In this document: positions 1 through 9,335 of the stretch, piece by piece | Layout: the number at the start of each line of letters is the position of its first letter | Position numbering within the stretch: the stretch's first letter is position 1 | Assembly (NCBI RefSeq): GCF_001306415.1 | Contig: NZ_LDJX01000001.1 | Span: 372,001-436,000, forward strand | Reading direction: 5' to 3' | From: Croceitalea dokdonensis DOKDO 023 | Lineage (GTDB): Bacteria; Bacteroidota; Bacteroidia; Flavobacteriales; Flavobacteriaceae | Length of the DNA stretch: 64,000 nucleotides | Translations under genes and position numbers: made by a program | The notes under the pieces: model-generated | The model's database searches: none | Seen by the model: the letters and a program-made list of their open reading frames with translations, nothing else | What the model was told of the DNA's origin: nothing

Positions 1-113
1 GTTTCTAAAGATAATAGGCGGCTATATTATCTAAGTTTATTACCGCAGAAAAAGCATCGATGCAACCAGGATGAACCTTTGTAGGAATATGGTGTTTATC
101 CGAAGTTTACAAA

Positions 114-572
114 TTATTGGACCAGGGTAACCTTTACGGCATTCATTCCCTTCATCCCTCTTTCCAACTCAAACGTTACCTTATCGTTTTCGGCTATCTC
201 ATCAATTAGACCGCTAACATGGCAGAAATACTTTTCATTGTTTTCCGCATCGATAATAAATCCAAAACCTTTGGAACTATCATAAAAAGAAACCTTTCCG
301 GTACGCACGGGATCAAACTCCTCTTCGTCTCCTTCCTCTTTTTTAGGAATGCCCAAGACGATGTCCTCGGCCTCAATCTCTACTTTCATCGACGGATCTG
401 GCGGGGTATCCACTAAATTTCCGTTAAAATCAACATACGCCATTGGAATTCCACCAGAACCTTCGCGAGCCTCCGCCTTTCTTGCATCTTTCTTTTTTTG
501 TTTTTCCTCACGCTTTTTAATGCGTTTTTTCTCTCTCTCGCTTTTACTGTAGGTCTGTTGTGATCTTCCCAT
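114..572 (-). CDS. Cold-shock-domain protein with basic N-terminal extension
   Basis: The 152-aa product has a C-terminal cold-shock domain (about residues 90-152) with the RNA-binding core GKVSFYDSSKGFGFI and a second aromatic patch KYFCHVSGL (RNP1/RNP2-like), so it probably binds single-stranded RNA or DNA. Residues 1-40 are a lysine/arginine/glutamate-rich, likely helical tail, and residues 45-85 are a linker. This tail-plus-CSD form is longer than the ~65-70 aa classical CspA and is common in Bacteroidota. A consensus promoter lies about 86 bp upstream, leaving a long leader, as expected for cold-shock mRNAs. The domain call is firm; the target RNAs are unknown. Confidence 0.9.
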   Translation of the reverse strand: MGRSQQTYSKSEREKKRIKKREEKQKKKDARKAEAREGSGGIPMAYVDFNGNLVDTPPDPSMKVEIEAEDIVLGIPKKEEGDEEEFDPVRTGKVSFYDSSKGFGFIIDAENNEKYFCHVSGLIDEIAENDKVTFELERGMKGMNAVKVTLVQ

Positions 573-657
573 ATACTAATTTAGTGTTCGCTTTATGTTA
601 ATCCGATAACGTACTGTAACCAATTGAACTTGGCAGCACCTCATTGTCGAAGAGTTA

Positions 658-688
658 CAAAGGTACAATCTTAATGCAGATAAGCAAA
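658..688 (-). promoter_or_regulatory. Bacteroidota-type promoter for the cold-shock gene
   Basis: On the minus strand TTTG (685-688) is followed after 19 bases by TACCTTTG (658-665), matching the Flavobacterium/Bacteroides consensus TTTG-N17-23-TAnnTTTG. It points at the cold-shock gene starting at 572 and would leave a leader of about 75-80 nt. It is the cleanest promoter I found in the window. Confidence 0.6.
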
Positions 689-722
689 GATTATATGGCC
701 TTGCACGCCTATCGGTACTATT

Positions 723-1916
723 TTAACGTTTGGCAACCATTTGCGGCGGTGTGTAGGTAACCCGATAAATTGCATCGGCAAAATCATCCGAAATGAGCAT
801 GGAACCATCTTCCAAAAAAAGGAGGTCCACCGGCCTGCCCCATCGCTCCTGGCTCTCGTCATCCAACCAGCCTTCCAAAAAGGTTTCGTAGGCAACGGCC
901 TTATCCTCCTTTAGGGTAACCATGGATATTTTATAGCCTACTTTTTTGGAACGGTTCCAAGAACCATGCTCAGCAATAAAAGCGTGGTTTTGGTACGTTT
1001 CAGGAAACATGGTACCCTCATAAAACTTTATTCCTAGTGGTGCAACGTGTGCACCTAAATTTTGAACGGGTGCCACAAAATCGGTACAGGGTTTTTGATT
1101 TCCAAATTCTGGGTCCGAGATATTGCCCCCATGACAAAAAGGATACCCAAAATGCTGTCCTAGCTCCGTCACTCGGTTTAACTCACACGGTGGAATATCA
1201 TCTCCCATCATATCCCTGCCGTTATCCGTAAACCAAAGTTCCTTAGTTTTAGGATGCCATGTAAAACCAACGGAATTCCTGACCCCATGGGCCACGATTT
1301 CCCTATTGCTCCCGTCCGGATCCATACGTGTAATACTGGCGTAGCGCTTATCCGTTACCGTGGAATCGCAAATATTGCAAGGAGCGCCCACAGGCACGTA
1401 CAACTTGTCATCCGGTCCAAAAGCGATATACTTCCAACCATGATGGAATTCCGTAGGATAATCATCATAAACCACCACAGGCTTTGGTGGCATGTCTAGA
1501 TGCTGCTCTATACTATCGTAACGTAGCAATCTGCCCACTTCGGCAACATAGAGCGAACCATTCCTAAAGGCCACCCCGTTGGGGACCTCCAATGTAGTGT
1601 CCAAAACAATGACATGATCTGCACGCTTATCCTTGTCACGGTCTTGAATGGCATACACCTTGTTTTCATTTCTGGTGCCCACAAATAAAGTTCCGTCCGT
1701 TCCCATGGCCATGGAACGCGCTCCTTCAATACTATCTGCATACACCGCTATATGAAATCCTTCTGGAAGCTTAAGGCGGTCTACAGGCAAATTGGAAATG
1801 GGTTCATCATATGTTATGACCGTTTCCAATGTATTTTTCTCCTTTTCCTTGCAGGACCAAAAGAATCCCAAAGCAAGGATAATTGGCAATGTAATCCATG
1901 TGGTTTTATTTTTCAT
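723..1916 (-). CDS. Sorbosone/glucose dehydrogenase-like beta-propeller lipoprotein
   Basis: The 397-aa product starts with a lipoprotein signal (lipobox GFFWSC, Cys near residue 22), so it is probably anchored in the periplasm or outer membrane. The rest is a six-bladed propeller of the GSDH/sorbosone dehydrogenase (PQQ-dependent soluble sugar dehydrogenase) family, with the signature stretch GVRNSVGFTWHP followed by ELWFTDNGRDMMGDD and a CxxC-like pair in CNICDSTV. Family members oxidise sugars using PQQ, but many Bacteroidota paralogues have no proven cofactor. A -7-like element lies upstream at 1965-1972. The gene appears monocistronic. Substrate unknown. Confidence 0.85.
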   Translation of the reverse strand: MKNKTTWITLPIILALGFFWSCKEKEKNTLETVITYDEPISNLPVDRLKLPEGFHIAVYADSIEGARSMAMGTDGTLFVGTRNENKVYAIQDRDKDKRADHVIVLDTTLEVPNGVAFRNGSLYVAEVGRLLRYDSIEQHLDMPPKPVVVYDDYPTEFHHGWKYIAFGPDDKLYVPVGAPCNICDSTVTDKRYASITRMDPDGSNREIVAHGVRNSVGFTWHPKTKELWFTDNGRDMMGDDIPPCELNRVTELGQHFGYPFCHGGNISDPEFGNQKPCTDFVAPVQNLGAHVAPLGIKFYEGTMFPETYQNHAFIAEHGSWNRSKKVGYKISMVTLKEDKAVAYETFLEGWLDDESQERWGRPVDLLFLEDGSMLISDDFADAIYRVTYTPPQMVAKR

Positions 1917-1964
1917 ATTGCTTGTATATCTTCTAACTCCTTAGCTAAAACTGATTGGTGGCTA

Positions 1965-1972
1965 CAAAAATA
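1965..1972 (-). promoter_or_regulatory. Possible -7 element (TAnnTTTG)
   Basis: The minus strand reads TATTTTTG, a match to the Bacteroidota -7 consensus, 49 bases before the dehydrogenase start. No good TTTG is present at the expected -33 position, so this is tentative. Confidence 0.3.
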
Positions 1973-2045
1973 CAGCGAATGCTACTCCTTTGAAAATATA
2001 AGTTTCCAAGCCCAGATTATTGTTGACCGCACTGCGTCCTAAAAC

Positions 2046-2594
2046 TTATTTTACCGTATACGTTCCCATATACCCTATGGTATTGCGTTGGGAGCTATTG
2101 ATAAATATCGTAGCCTTTCCATTGGGATAAAGCCAGCCATTGACCGTATAATTCTCTGCGGCAGCATCTGCCTGGAATTGGAGACGGTAGGCCATTTTCT
2201 TGGAGTCAAATTCCAGGTTGGTCATTACTTCTGCATTGTCAAAAGTTATTCCAATATTGGTAGTGTTGTACCCTCCCCCAAATTGCCTTTCCCCGTAATA
2301 GGGCAAATCTGCGGAAACAGAGTCCCCATGTATCTTTAAGAAATTGGATATGCCAATAAGGTCAATACGGCCTACGTTGCTTCCAGGGGGTAGAAGACCG
2401 GAATTGATGACCGAATTTACCGCCTGTGTTCCCAAAGGATTGGCCACATTGGCGACAAAGTGAATTTTTGCCCCTTCCATTTTTGAGGTAAACGCTTCAA
2501 TTTCTTGGTCCGATAAGGTTGTTTTTTTGTTTGCACCACAGGAACTTACCAACAGTAAGACAATGGCCGTTCCTAAATAAAAGACATGTTTCAT
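2046..2594 (-). CDS. DUF4251-family lipoprotein
   Basis: The 182-aa product carries a lipobox (VLLLVSSC, Cys about residue 20) and then a ~150-residue domain with the DUF4251 hallmarks: a PxGxxVGRIDL-like strand and a central SADLPYYGERQFGGG motif, followed by GYNTTNIGITFDN. DUF4251 proteins are Bacteroidota envelope proteins of unknown function. The gene stands alone between two minus-strand genes with a 270-bp leader region containing a TAGGTTTG element. The length is normal for the family. Confidence 0.85.
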   Translation of the reverse strand: MKHVFYLGTAIVLLLVSSCGANKKTTLSDQEIEAFTSKMEGAKIHFVANVANPLGTQAVNSVINSGLLPPGSNVGRIDLIGISNFLKIHGDSVSADLPYYGERQFGGGYNTTNIGITFDNAEVMTNLEFDSKKMAYRLQFQADAAAENYTVNGWLYPNGKATIFINSSQRNTIGYMGTYTVK

Positions 2595-2629
2595 AAGAGT
2601 GTATTTTAATGGATAATCAGATTGGTTCC

Positions 2630-2637
2630 CAAACCTA
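2630..2637 (-). promoter_or_regulatory. Possible -7 element for the DUF4251 gene
   Basis: The minus strand reads TAGGTTTG, an exact TAnnTTTG match, 36 bases before the start codon at 2594. I see no convincing -33 TTTG, so only the -7 half is supported. Confidence 0.4.
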
Positions 2638-2865
2638 TTTAATGGTTTTTCTACAGCTGTCCTTGCTGCTAACCATTGTTATTTTGAATGAGTACCTATT
2701 GATCATCAATAGTTATTATTTAACAAATTAGACCATAGGCTATTCCTGTAAAAATACAATTTAGTGAGCAGTGATGTTTGCGTGGTCATTGCTACGAACC
2801 AATGAGTATAAAAATGGCTGTACACCAGTATAGGTTATATCCAAACCATCAATGTTGTTTATAGG

Positions 2866-3786
2866 CTATCTTTTAAATCTCCTAAAAAGGACCATTTTCT
2901 TTTTTGTGTTGATAAAGTATACCCCGGTCAATAAGATAACCGCTGCAATACCGGATTGTAGGGTAATTTGTTCTTCCAAAAAATACCAACCCAGCAATAA
3001 GGCCACAATTGGGTTAACATAGGTAGAAGTGGCTACTTTTTCAGGTGAGACCGCCTTCAACAGATAATTAAAAGCGGTAAAGGCCAGAATACTTCCAAAA
3101 ATCACCAATAAAGCCATTACGCCCTGTGTTTTGTGGCTCCAATCCAAAGGACTGCTCCAAGGCTCACCCAATGCAATGCTCATCACTGCCAATAGGAGTC
3201 CGCCGGTCAACATTTGATACCCAGTGTTTACAAAATAATTTTTGGGCAAATCTGCCTTTCCCACAAAAATGCTAGCATAGCCCCAACTAAGCATACAGAT
3301 AAATATCATGATCATCCCTGCAACGGCGTTTTGCTGGGACAACACCTCCTTTTGTCCAACCAAAAGATAAATGCCTACCATGCCCAATCCAACGCCAACC
3401 ATGGACATGGGTTGGATGCGTTTGCCCTGAATTGCCCACATCATTAAAAGAATGACCAATGGCTGGGCAGATATTTGCAAAGCGGCAAAACCGGAATCGA
3501 TATATTTTAAGGCCCAAACGGCCAAACCATTTCCTATGGATAAAAACAAAAAGCCCACAAAAATTACATTAAGCAATTGTTTTTTGGAAATGGCCAGTGT
3601 TTTTCCGGTAAGTTTGGCGATTAGGAATATGATAAGGCTAGCGGTGACAAACCTGATGGCTGCCAGCATAAACGGAGGTAACTCAGCAACGGCCAACTTG
3701 TTCCAAAGATAAGTTGAGCCCCAAATGACATAAATGGCAAAAAAGGCCAGTATAATGTATAGCCGGTTTTTTGGTTGTTGACGCAT
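2866..3786 (-). CDS. EamA/DMT-family transporter
   Basis: A 306-aa integral membrane protein with about ten hydrophobic helices arranged as two EamA repeats (roughly residues 8-140 and 150-290). The first helix contains AIYVIWGSTYLWNKL, typical of the RhaT/YdcZ-like drug/metabolite transporter superfamily, and the C-terminus ends in a basic tail (KKKMVLFRRFKR). I chose the ATG at 3786 (MRQQPKN) rather than one 15 codons upstream because the upstream residues are not typical of the family and the next helix follows directly. It is divergent from the MscS gene with only ~70 bp between starts. Substrate cannot be inferred. Confidence 0.88.
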   Translation of the reverse strand: MRQQPKNRLYIILAFFAIYVIWGSTYLWNKLAVAELPPFMLAAIRFVTASLIIFLIAKLTGKTLAISKKQLLNVIFVGFLFLSIGNGLAVWALKYIDSGFAALQISAQPLVILLMMWAIQGKRIQPMSMVGVGLGMVGIYLLVGQKEVLSQQNAVAGMIMIFICMLSWGYASIFVGKADLPKNYFVNTGYQMLTGGLLLAVMSIALGEPWSSPLDWSHKTQGVMALLVIFGSILAFTAFNYLLKAVSPEKVATSTYVNPIVALLLGWYFLEEQITLQSGIAAVILLTGVYFINTKKKMVLFRRFKR

Positions 3787-3853
3787 CAGCACAATAATAC
3801 GACAATTTGGCCTCAGTATATAGTTTGGCAATATTGTTGACGTCTAGCGTAAA

Positions 3854-5107
3854 ATGATACATATGAACAATAAAGAATGGGGCCATGCCCTATATAATTT
3901 TTTGGTTCAACAAGGGGTTTCTACGGACTATGCGGCCTACATCAATGCTGGGATTTTGCTTTTACTGCTGTTCATCGTCGTAGGGGTTTTGGATTACGTG
4001 ACCTGGAAGGTAATCCGGTACCTATCTGCGCGCTTTGCCAAACGTACCAAAACTAATTTTGACAACCTGGCCGTTACCAATAGGCTGCCGCGCTTTTTAG
4101 CGCACATCCTACCCCTTGCGCTGGCATTTAAATTGGTGCCCTTGGCCTTATATGACTTTGCCTTTGCGGAGCTCATAGCCGTAAAACTTTTGGAGGTACT
4201 CACGGTCCTTTTAATTTTACGCCTTATTAGAAGCCTGTTGCGCACTGTGCATGACTATCTGCGTACGCTGCCAAGATATAGGGACAAACCTATAGATAGT
4301 TATATCCAAGTATTCATGATTTTTGCTTGGGCTGCCGGCCTGATGACCATTTTGGCCATAGTAACAGACACCCAAATCTGGAAGTTTCTAACGGGGCTCG
4401 GTGCGCTATCTGCCGTATTGTTGCTGATTTTTAAAGATACCATTCTTGGTTTTGTGGCGAGCATTCAAGTTAGTATCAACGACATGGTTAGGATTGGGGA
4501 CTGGATCACTTTTGAAAAATATGGTGCAGATGGGGATGTCATTGAAATTAATTTGGCTACGGTAAAGGTCCAGAATTTTGACAAGACCATAACCACTATC
4601 CCTACGTACGCACTTATTTCTGACAGTTTTAAAAACTGGAGGGGAATGCAGAATTCTGGTGGACGCCGTATTAAAAGAGCCTTGATCCTAAGGCAGCAAA
4701 ACATCAAGTTTTTAACAAAAGCTGATGTAGATCAACTCAGAAAAATAGGATTGATCACAGAGTATCTCAACGATCGCCAGTCTAAAATAACAGCTTTTAA
4801 TGATGGGAACCATATAGATAAAAGCCTCTTGATCAACGGTAGAAACCTAACCAATATTGGGGTGTTTAGGAAGTATATTGAAAGCTACCTGGAGTCCCAT
4901 AGTGCGATCAATGGGGAAATGATACTGATGACCCGTCAATTGCCCCCAACACCGCAGGGCATACCGCTGGAAATTTATGCGTTTAGCAGTGATAAAAGGT
5001 GGCAAAACTACGAGTATATCATGGCAGATATTTTTGATCATATACTCGCAGCCGTGCCTTATTTTAAACTGGAGGTTTTTGAATTGCCCACAAGTATAAA
5101 ACCTTAA
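3854..5107 (+). CDS. Mechanosensitive channel, MscS family (YbdG-like)
   Basis: The 417-aa product has about five transmembrane segments in residues 15-200 and then the MscS pore/beta domain, seen in FKDTILGFVASIQ and the following VRIGDWITFEKYGADGDVIEINLATVKVQNF stretch described here in pieces (key residues GDWI, GDV, NLATVKV, TTIPTY). Such channels release solutes on hypo-osmotic shock; the length and the long C-terminal domain resemble E. coli YbdG more than MscS. A second ATG at 3863 is an equally possible start. The stop codon overlaps that of the convergent BNR gene by 4 bases. Confidence 0.88.
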   Translation: MIHMNNKEWGHALYNFLVQQGVSTDYAAYINAGILLLLLFIVVGVLDYVTWKVIRYLSARFAKRTKTNFDNLAVTNRLPRFLAHILPLALAFKLVPLALYDFAFAELIAVKLLEVLTVLLILRLIRSLLRTVHDYLRTLPRYRDKPIDSYIQVFMIFAWAAGLMTILAIVTDTQIWKFLTGLGALSAVLLLIFKDTILGFVASIQVSINDMVRIGDWITFEKYGADGDVIEINLATVKVQNFDKTITTIPTYALISDSFKNWRGMQNSGGRRIKRALILRQQNIKFLTKADVDQLRKIGLITEYLNDRQSKITAFNDGNHIDKSLLINGRNLTNIGVFRKYIESYLESHSAINGEMILMTRQLPPTPQGIPLEIYAFSSDKRWQNYEYIMADIFDHILAAVPYFKLEVFELPTSIKP

Positions 5108-8100
5108 TTTTTAAGCAACCCCTGCCCCTCTATCCAAGGCGCGCCCGCTTCCTTGAGCTGGGTTTCCAAACCGGGTATGGCGGTGTTCACCAACATGCTT
5201 ACTTTATCCTTTAGTTCTTTGAGCTGTTTTTCCGCCCTTGTAAATGCTTTTTTGTGGTTTTCCGTAGGCCCATATGTATTGCTTAAGGCAGCATAACCAA
5301 TAAATGAACCGTCCTGTGGTGATAGGGCATTGCGCTCCCCTACCTCATTCTTGGCAGGATTACCGGACATCACTTCCTGTATTCCGTTTAGGGTTTTTCT
5401 GGCATCACCAATGGCAGAAAACAATGCGATACTGGGTTTTTGGGCCTGTTGATATGCCCGTTGCATGGCATTTAATTTAGCAGAAGCCATTTCTATGGCC
5501 GTATTGGTAGCCATTAGATTTTGTTGAAATTCTTGGAACCTTGTCCTAAAGACCTCTATTTCTTCATCTGGTTTGGATGGCAGGGCACCTTCTTTCAGGT
5601 TTTTTACTTCAAAGGTGTTTGGTTCTGCCAAAGCGGTAAGGATTCCCCCCTCGGCTTTGTACAATGTGGCGGTATACGTACCTGGTGTTACCATAAATGG
5701 AGAACCTTCAAATTCATCCCCATCGGAGGTTTTTGGTGCTTTTAACGGGACACCGGTTCGGTCTGCGTAAGTGAGGTCCCAAGCAACACGATTAAAGCCT
5801 TTGGAGGTTTTACCTTTCACCGTATTGATAAGGTTGCCTTTCCCATCTTTTATCACTAGTAGCATAGCGGGGGCATCTTCCTGTGATTCCTTGGCAAGGG
5901 CATCCCAGCCTGGAAAAGGAATATTGGCATTTTGTTCTGTTAATTTTTTTTCTGTCTTTATGCGTTGTTCTTTTAAGGATTCCATTTTTTCTGGGAGGTA
6001 GTAGGTGAAAACGGCCCCAAAATCAGGATTTTTAGCTGCATATTCGTTATTTCCCTGTCCATAGACCGCTGACCTTGGAACGTATCTATAAGCAGGTTTG
6101 GTCCCAAAAAATTGTACTTCGTTGGATTTGGACGCATCGTACTCCCGCAAGGGTGCAATATTGTCCAAAATAAAAAACCCTCTCCCAAAAGAGGCACCCA
6201 CCAAATCGTCCTCCCTACGTTGTATGGTGATATCCCTAAAGGAAATTGTGGGCAGGCCACTTTTTAATTGCGTCCAAATGGTTCCGCCATTTTTAGTGAA
6301 GTACACCCCGTATTCCGTAGCCGCAAACAAAAGGTTCTTTTGTTTATGGTCTTGTACGATGCGCCACGTGAGAAGTTTTTTGGGAAGGTTACCATTTATA
6401 AAGGACCAACTTGCCCCTTTGTCCGTGCTTTTTAACAGAAATGGCCTGTAATCCCCTTCCTTATGGTTATCAAGCACCAAGTATACGGTGTTGGCATCAA
6501 ACAAATCTGCCCTAACATCATTAACGAATGCCCGTTCCGGAACACCCTTGATGTTTCCCAACGACACTTTTCTCCAACTAGCACCTCCATTTTCAGAAAT
6601 CTGTAATATACCGTCATCGGTACCTGCATACAGCAAACCTTCTTGTACAGGGGATTCCGCTAGGGAAGTTATCGTGTTATATACACTCATTGCACCAACA
6701 TCCCAAGCATTGTCCCAACTTTGTTGTTTGCCAAGAATGGGAAGGCTAAAACGTTCTTCATTACGGGTCAAATCCCCTGAAATGGCTTGCCAGTCATCAC
6801 CCCTATTTTCCGATTTCCAGACCCTGTAAGAGGCAAAATACAAACGAGTGGGATTGTGGGGGCTTACCAAAATAGGGGCATCCCAGTTAAAGCGTTCGTG
6901 TGGGTCCCCATCGGCGGGCTGCGGCTGCACAAAGACGGTTTCCCCCGTGGTCTGATCCACGCGCCATAGCCAACCCTGTTGGAACTCTCCATAGGTAATG
7001 TCTGGATTTCCAGGCTCTACGGCAGATTGGTGACCGTCTGCCCCTAATGTAATCCACCAATCTTGGTTTAAAATACCGTTGGCCCGGGTGGTTCTTGAGG
7101 GACCACCGTGAGAACCATTATCTTGGGTGCCTCCATAAATATTGTAGAATGGAGCTGTATCGTCTACGGCTACCTTGTAGTATTGAATTACTGGTAAATT
7201 ATCAAAATATCGCCATGTTTTTGTACCGTCATAGGATTCATATAGGCCACCATCCGTACCAAAAAGGATATAGTTGGGGTCACTGTTTTTGAAAGCTACG
7301 GCATGACTATCCACGTGCTTTTTATCCTCATTTAAAAAAGTAAATGTTTTGCCGTGGTCATCAGATTCTTGGGTGTAATTGCTCATCAGGTACAATTTTC
7401 CCTCTTGATGTGGTGATGTATACAATTCCTGGTAATAATGCGGTCCCGTCCCGCCAGAAACAGCATCGGATTGTTTGGTCCAAGAGGCACCTCCATTGGT
7501 GGACATGTAAACGCCACCTTTTTTTCTATCCAGTTCTATGGCAGCGTATAGCGTGCGATGGTCAAAATAGGACATGGCCAGTCCAATTTTGCCCATATTT
7601 GAGGTTGGCAATCCTGTTGTAAGTTTTGTCCAAGTCTTACCCCCATCAGTGGATTTGTGCAGTCCAGAACCCGGTCCACCACCCATGTAGGCAGCTACGG
7701 TGCGGTGTCTATCCCAAGTCGCGGCATATAGGACATCTGGGTTTTCACTATCCATAAGCATATCCGTAACGCCTGTCCATTCCGTATTGCCAAGGGTTTT
7801 GCTCCAAGTGTTACCACCATCCTCCGAACGATAAAAGCCACGTTCACCTCCCTTACTCCATAGTGGGCCTTGGGCGGCGACAAAAATGGTGTTGGAATCC
7901 TCTGGGTGCACCAAAATTTTTGAGATGTGCTCGGAGGCTTTAAGTCCCCTATTTTTCCAGGTCTGTCCAGCATCATGACTTACGTAGATTCCGTCTCCAA
8001 AACCAATATGCCTTCCCCCAACATTTTCTCCCGTTCCCACCCAAATTGTACTTGGGTTGCTTGGGTCAATGGTGACGCAGCCTATGGAATAACTGCTTTG

Positions 8101-8358
8101 CCCATCAAATATTGGCTCAAAGGTTGTCCCGGCATTCATTGTTTTCCAGACACCCCCAGAACCTACGGCCACGTACCATATACTTTCATTCAGCGGGTGA
8201 ATGGCAATGTCCGCAATCCGACCAGAAGTTAGCGCGGGACCTATATTTCTAAAGGAAAGCCCGCTGTATATATCATTGTTTGTTTTCTCTTGGGATATTA
8301 GGTTCATTGTGCTTAAAATGGCACAAGTGAGCAGTAGAACGTGGGTTACTTTTTTCAT
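5104..8358 (-). CDS. BNR/sortilin-like repeat exoprotein, 1084 aa
   Basis: A Sec signal peptide (residues 1-22, ending MNLISQ) precedes two seven-bladed-type propellers made of many BNR/VPS10 (sortilin-like) repeats, visible as recurring SxDxGxTW blocks such as SHDAGQTWKN, SEDGGNTWSK, STDGGKTWTK and STNGGASWTK through about residue 720. The last ~350 residues form a separate region with an immunoglobulin-like segment (GFNRVAWDLTY) and a helical C-terminus. Bacteroidota genomes carry several such secreted proteins; they are often labelled glycosyl hydrolase, without proof. There is no type IX sorting domain at the end. Function is unproven; binding or processing of extracellular polymer is an inference. 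Confidence 0.85.
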   Translation of the reverse strand: MKKVTHVLLLTCAILSTMNLISQEKTNNDIYSGLSFRNIGPALTSGRIADIAIHPLNESIWYVAVGSGGVWKTMNAGTTFEPIFDGQSSYSIGCVTIDPSNPSTIWVGTGENVGGRHIGFGDGIYVSHDAGQTWKNRGLKASEHISKILVHPEDSNTIFVAAQGPLWSKGGERGFYRSEDGGNTWSKTLGNTEWTGVTDMLMDSENPDVLYAATWDRHRTVAAYMGGGPGSGLHKSTDGGKTWTKLTTGLPTSNMGKIGLAMSYFDHRTLYAAIELDRKKGGVYMSTNGGASWTKQSDAVSGGTGPHYYQELYTSPHQEGKLYLMSNYTQESDDHGKTFTFLNEDKKHVDSHAVAFKNSDPNYILFGTDGGLYESYDGTKTWRYFDNLPVIQYYKVAVDDTAPFYNIYGGTQDNGSHGGPSRTTRANGILNQDWWITLGADGHQSAVEPGNPDITYGEFQQGWLWRVDQTTGETVFVQPQPADGDPHERFNWDAPILVSPHNPTRLYFASYRVWKSENRGDDWQAISGDLTRNEERFSLPILGKQQSWDNAWDVGAMSVYNTITSLAESPVQEGLLYAGTDDGILQISENGGASWRKVSLGNIKGVPERAFVNDVRADLFDANTVYLVLDNHKEGDYRPFLLKSTDKGASWSFINGNLPKKLLTWRIVQDHKQKNLLFAATEYGVYFTKNGGTIWTQLKSGLPTISFRDITIQRREDDLVGASFGRGFFILDNIAPLREYDASKSNEVQFFGTKPAYRYVPRSAVYGQGNNEYAAKNPDFGAVFTYYLPEKMESLKEQRIKTEKKLTEQNANIPFPGWDALAKESQEDAPAMLLVIKDGKGNLINTVKGKTSKGFNRVAWDLTYADRTGVPLKAPKTSDGDEFEGSPFMVTPGTYTATLYKAEGGILTALAEPNTFEVKNLKEGALPSKPDEEIEVFRTRFQEFQQNLMATNTAIEMASAKLNAMQRAYQQAQKPSIALFSAIGDARKTLNGIQEVMSGNPAKNEVGERNALSPQDGSFIGYAALSNTYGPTENHKKAFTRAEKQLKELKDKVSMLVNTAIPGLETQLKEAGAPWIEGQGLLKN

Positions 8359-8388
8359 TCCTGTACTTTTTGGTTAATTGTACAGGAA
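8358..8388 (-). repeat. 9-bp inverted repeat abutting the start codon of the BNR gene
   Basis: TTCCTGTAC (8358-8366) and GTACAGGAA (8380-8388) are perfect inverted copies separated by 13 bases. On the minus strand the second arm runs directly into the ATG at 8358, so the mRNA could fold a hairpin that occludes the start, or the DNA could be an operator. Confidence 0.5.
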
Positions 8389-8426
8389 AGGTAAGGAAAA
8401 AGGTAGGATATTAAATTCTTGGATAT

Positions 8427-8453
8427 AAAAAAAGCCCTGTTTCCAGGGCTTTT
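8427..8453 (-). terminator. Rho-independent terminator
   Basis: On the minus strand AAAAGCCCTG-GAAA-CAGGGCTTTTTTT forms a GC-rich stem with a tetraloop and a run of seven T. It lies 20 bases beyond the stop of the lipoprotein gene at 8474 and insulates it from the BNR gene. Confidence 0.85.
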
Positions 8454-8473
8454 AAAATGTATTGTTTAGGGCT

Positions 8474-9247
8474 TTATAGCTGGATTGTCTCTGTGGTTCC
8501 ATCGGGATAGGTCAATAATGCTTCATCATCACACGTTCCGTCACCAAAATCAACATCCAAATCTATTCCGTTTTTACCAATGGCCATACTTCCTGAAGCC
8601 CAGTATTCACAATTAAGCGGTTTGGACACATTGCCTCCAATCACATAGGTGTCATTATCCACGGTTACCGTCCAATTGCCAGAAAGGTTCCAAACAGTAT
8701 CTTCTCCCTCGGCAAAAATAAACTGAAACAGCTTATTTCCAGATTCTGTGATGATACGACCGTTTTCTTCCTCTACCGTGATATTGCTAGCTATGCTGTA
8801 AGACAGCCCTTGCTCCAAATCCGTCGTGTTCAACGTAACTTTTCTTGAGCCATCCACTTTCGTGGTGCCCACAAAAAATTCACTGAAGGTAACGGTATAT
8901 TCATTTTCGTTGCCTGTAAAGCTATACAGTATATTTAGCGTTCCATTGATATTCTCGCTGCCATTTAAGACACAGTTGTTGAACGTGGCAGTAAATCCTG
9001 CGTCCGTATAGTCTGCGCTATAACAATCGTTTACCCCTTTATTGGAAGTGCTTCCACCAATAAATAATTGGGCAAGTGCATCATCTACGGCACTTGATAC
9101 GTCATCCGTAGTTAAAATGGTTTGTAGCTCTGCAGAGAAACCCGTTGGCTCCTCAACAATCTCCATAGTATCTTCCGCAGCATCATCACTACAGGAAATA
9201 AAGAGGGCGGTTATCGCTATGGATAAATAAAAAGAAATACGTTTCAT
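8474..9247 (-). CDS. Lipoprotein of unknown function
   Basis: The start at 9247 (MKRISFYL) places a standard lipoprotein signal at the N-terminus with lipobox ALFISC (Cys about 18); an ATG four codons upstream is less suitable. The 257-aa mature part is acidic, rich in beta-strand-forming Thr/Asn/Gly and contains conserved-looking cysteines (NDCYSAD, FNNCVLNGSE, LNCEYWASGSM, GDGTCDDE) near residues 70-245. I do not recognise the family. It resembles other Flavobacterial surface lipoproteins with a single beta-rich domain. It has its own terminator and seems monocistronic. Confidence 0.8.
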   Translation of the reverse strand: MKRISFYLSIAITALFISCSDDAAEDTMEIVEEPTGFSAELQTILTTDDVSSAVDDALAQLFIGGSTSNKGVNDCYSADYTDAGFTATFNNCVLNGSENINGTLNILYSFTGNENEYTVTFSEFFVGTTKVDGSRKVTLNTTDLEQGLSYSIASNITVEEENGRIITESGNKLFQFIFAEGEDTVWNLSGNWTVTVDNDTYVIGGNVSKPLNCEYWASGSMAIGKNGIDLDVDFGDGTCDDEALLTYPDGTTETIQL

Positions 9248-9335
9248 GGTTGAATACAATTAAAATTCAACTGCCTAACGTGAATATTTTGCCTTTAGTG
9301 TTGTTTTTTGCCAACGATCGACGAAATGCGAGCTC

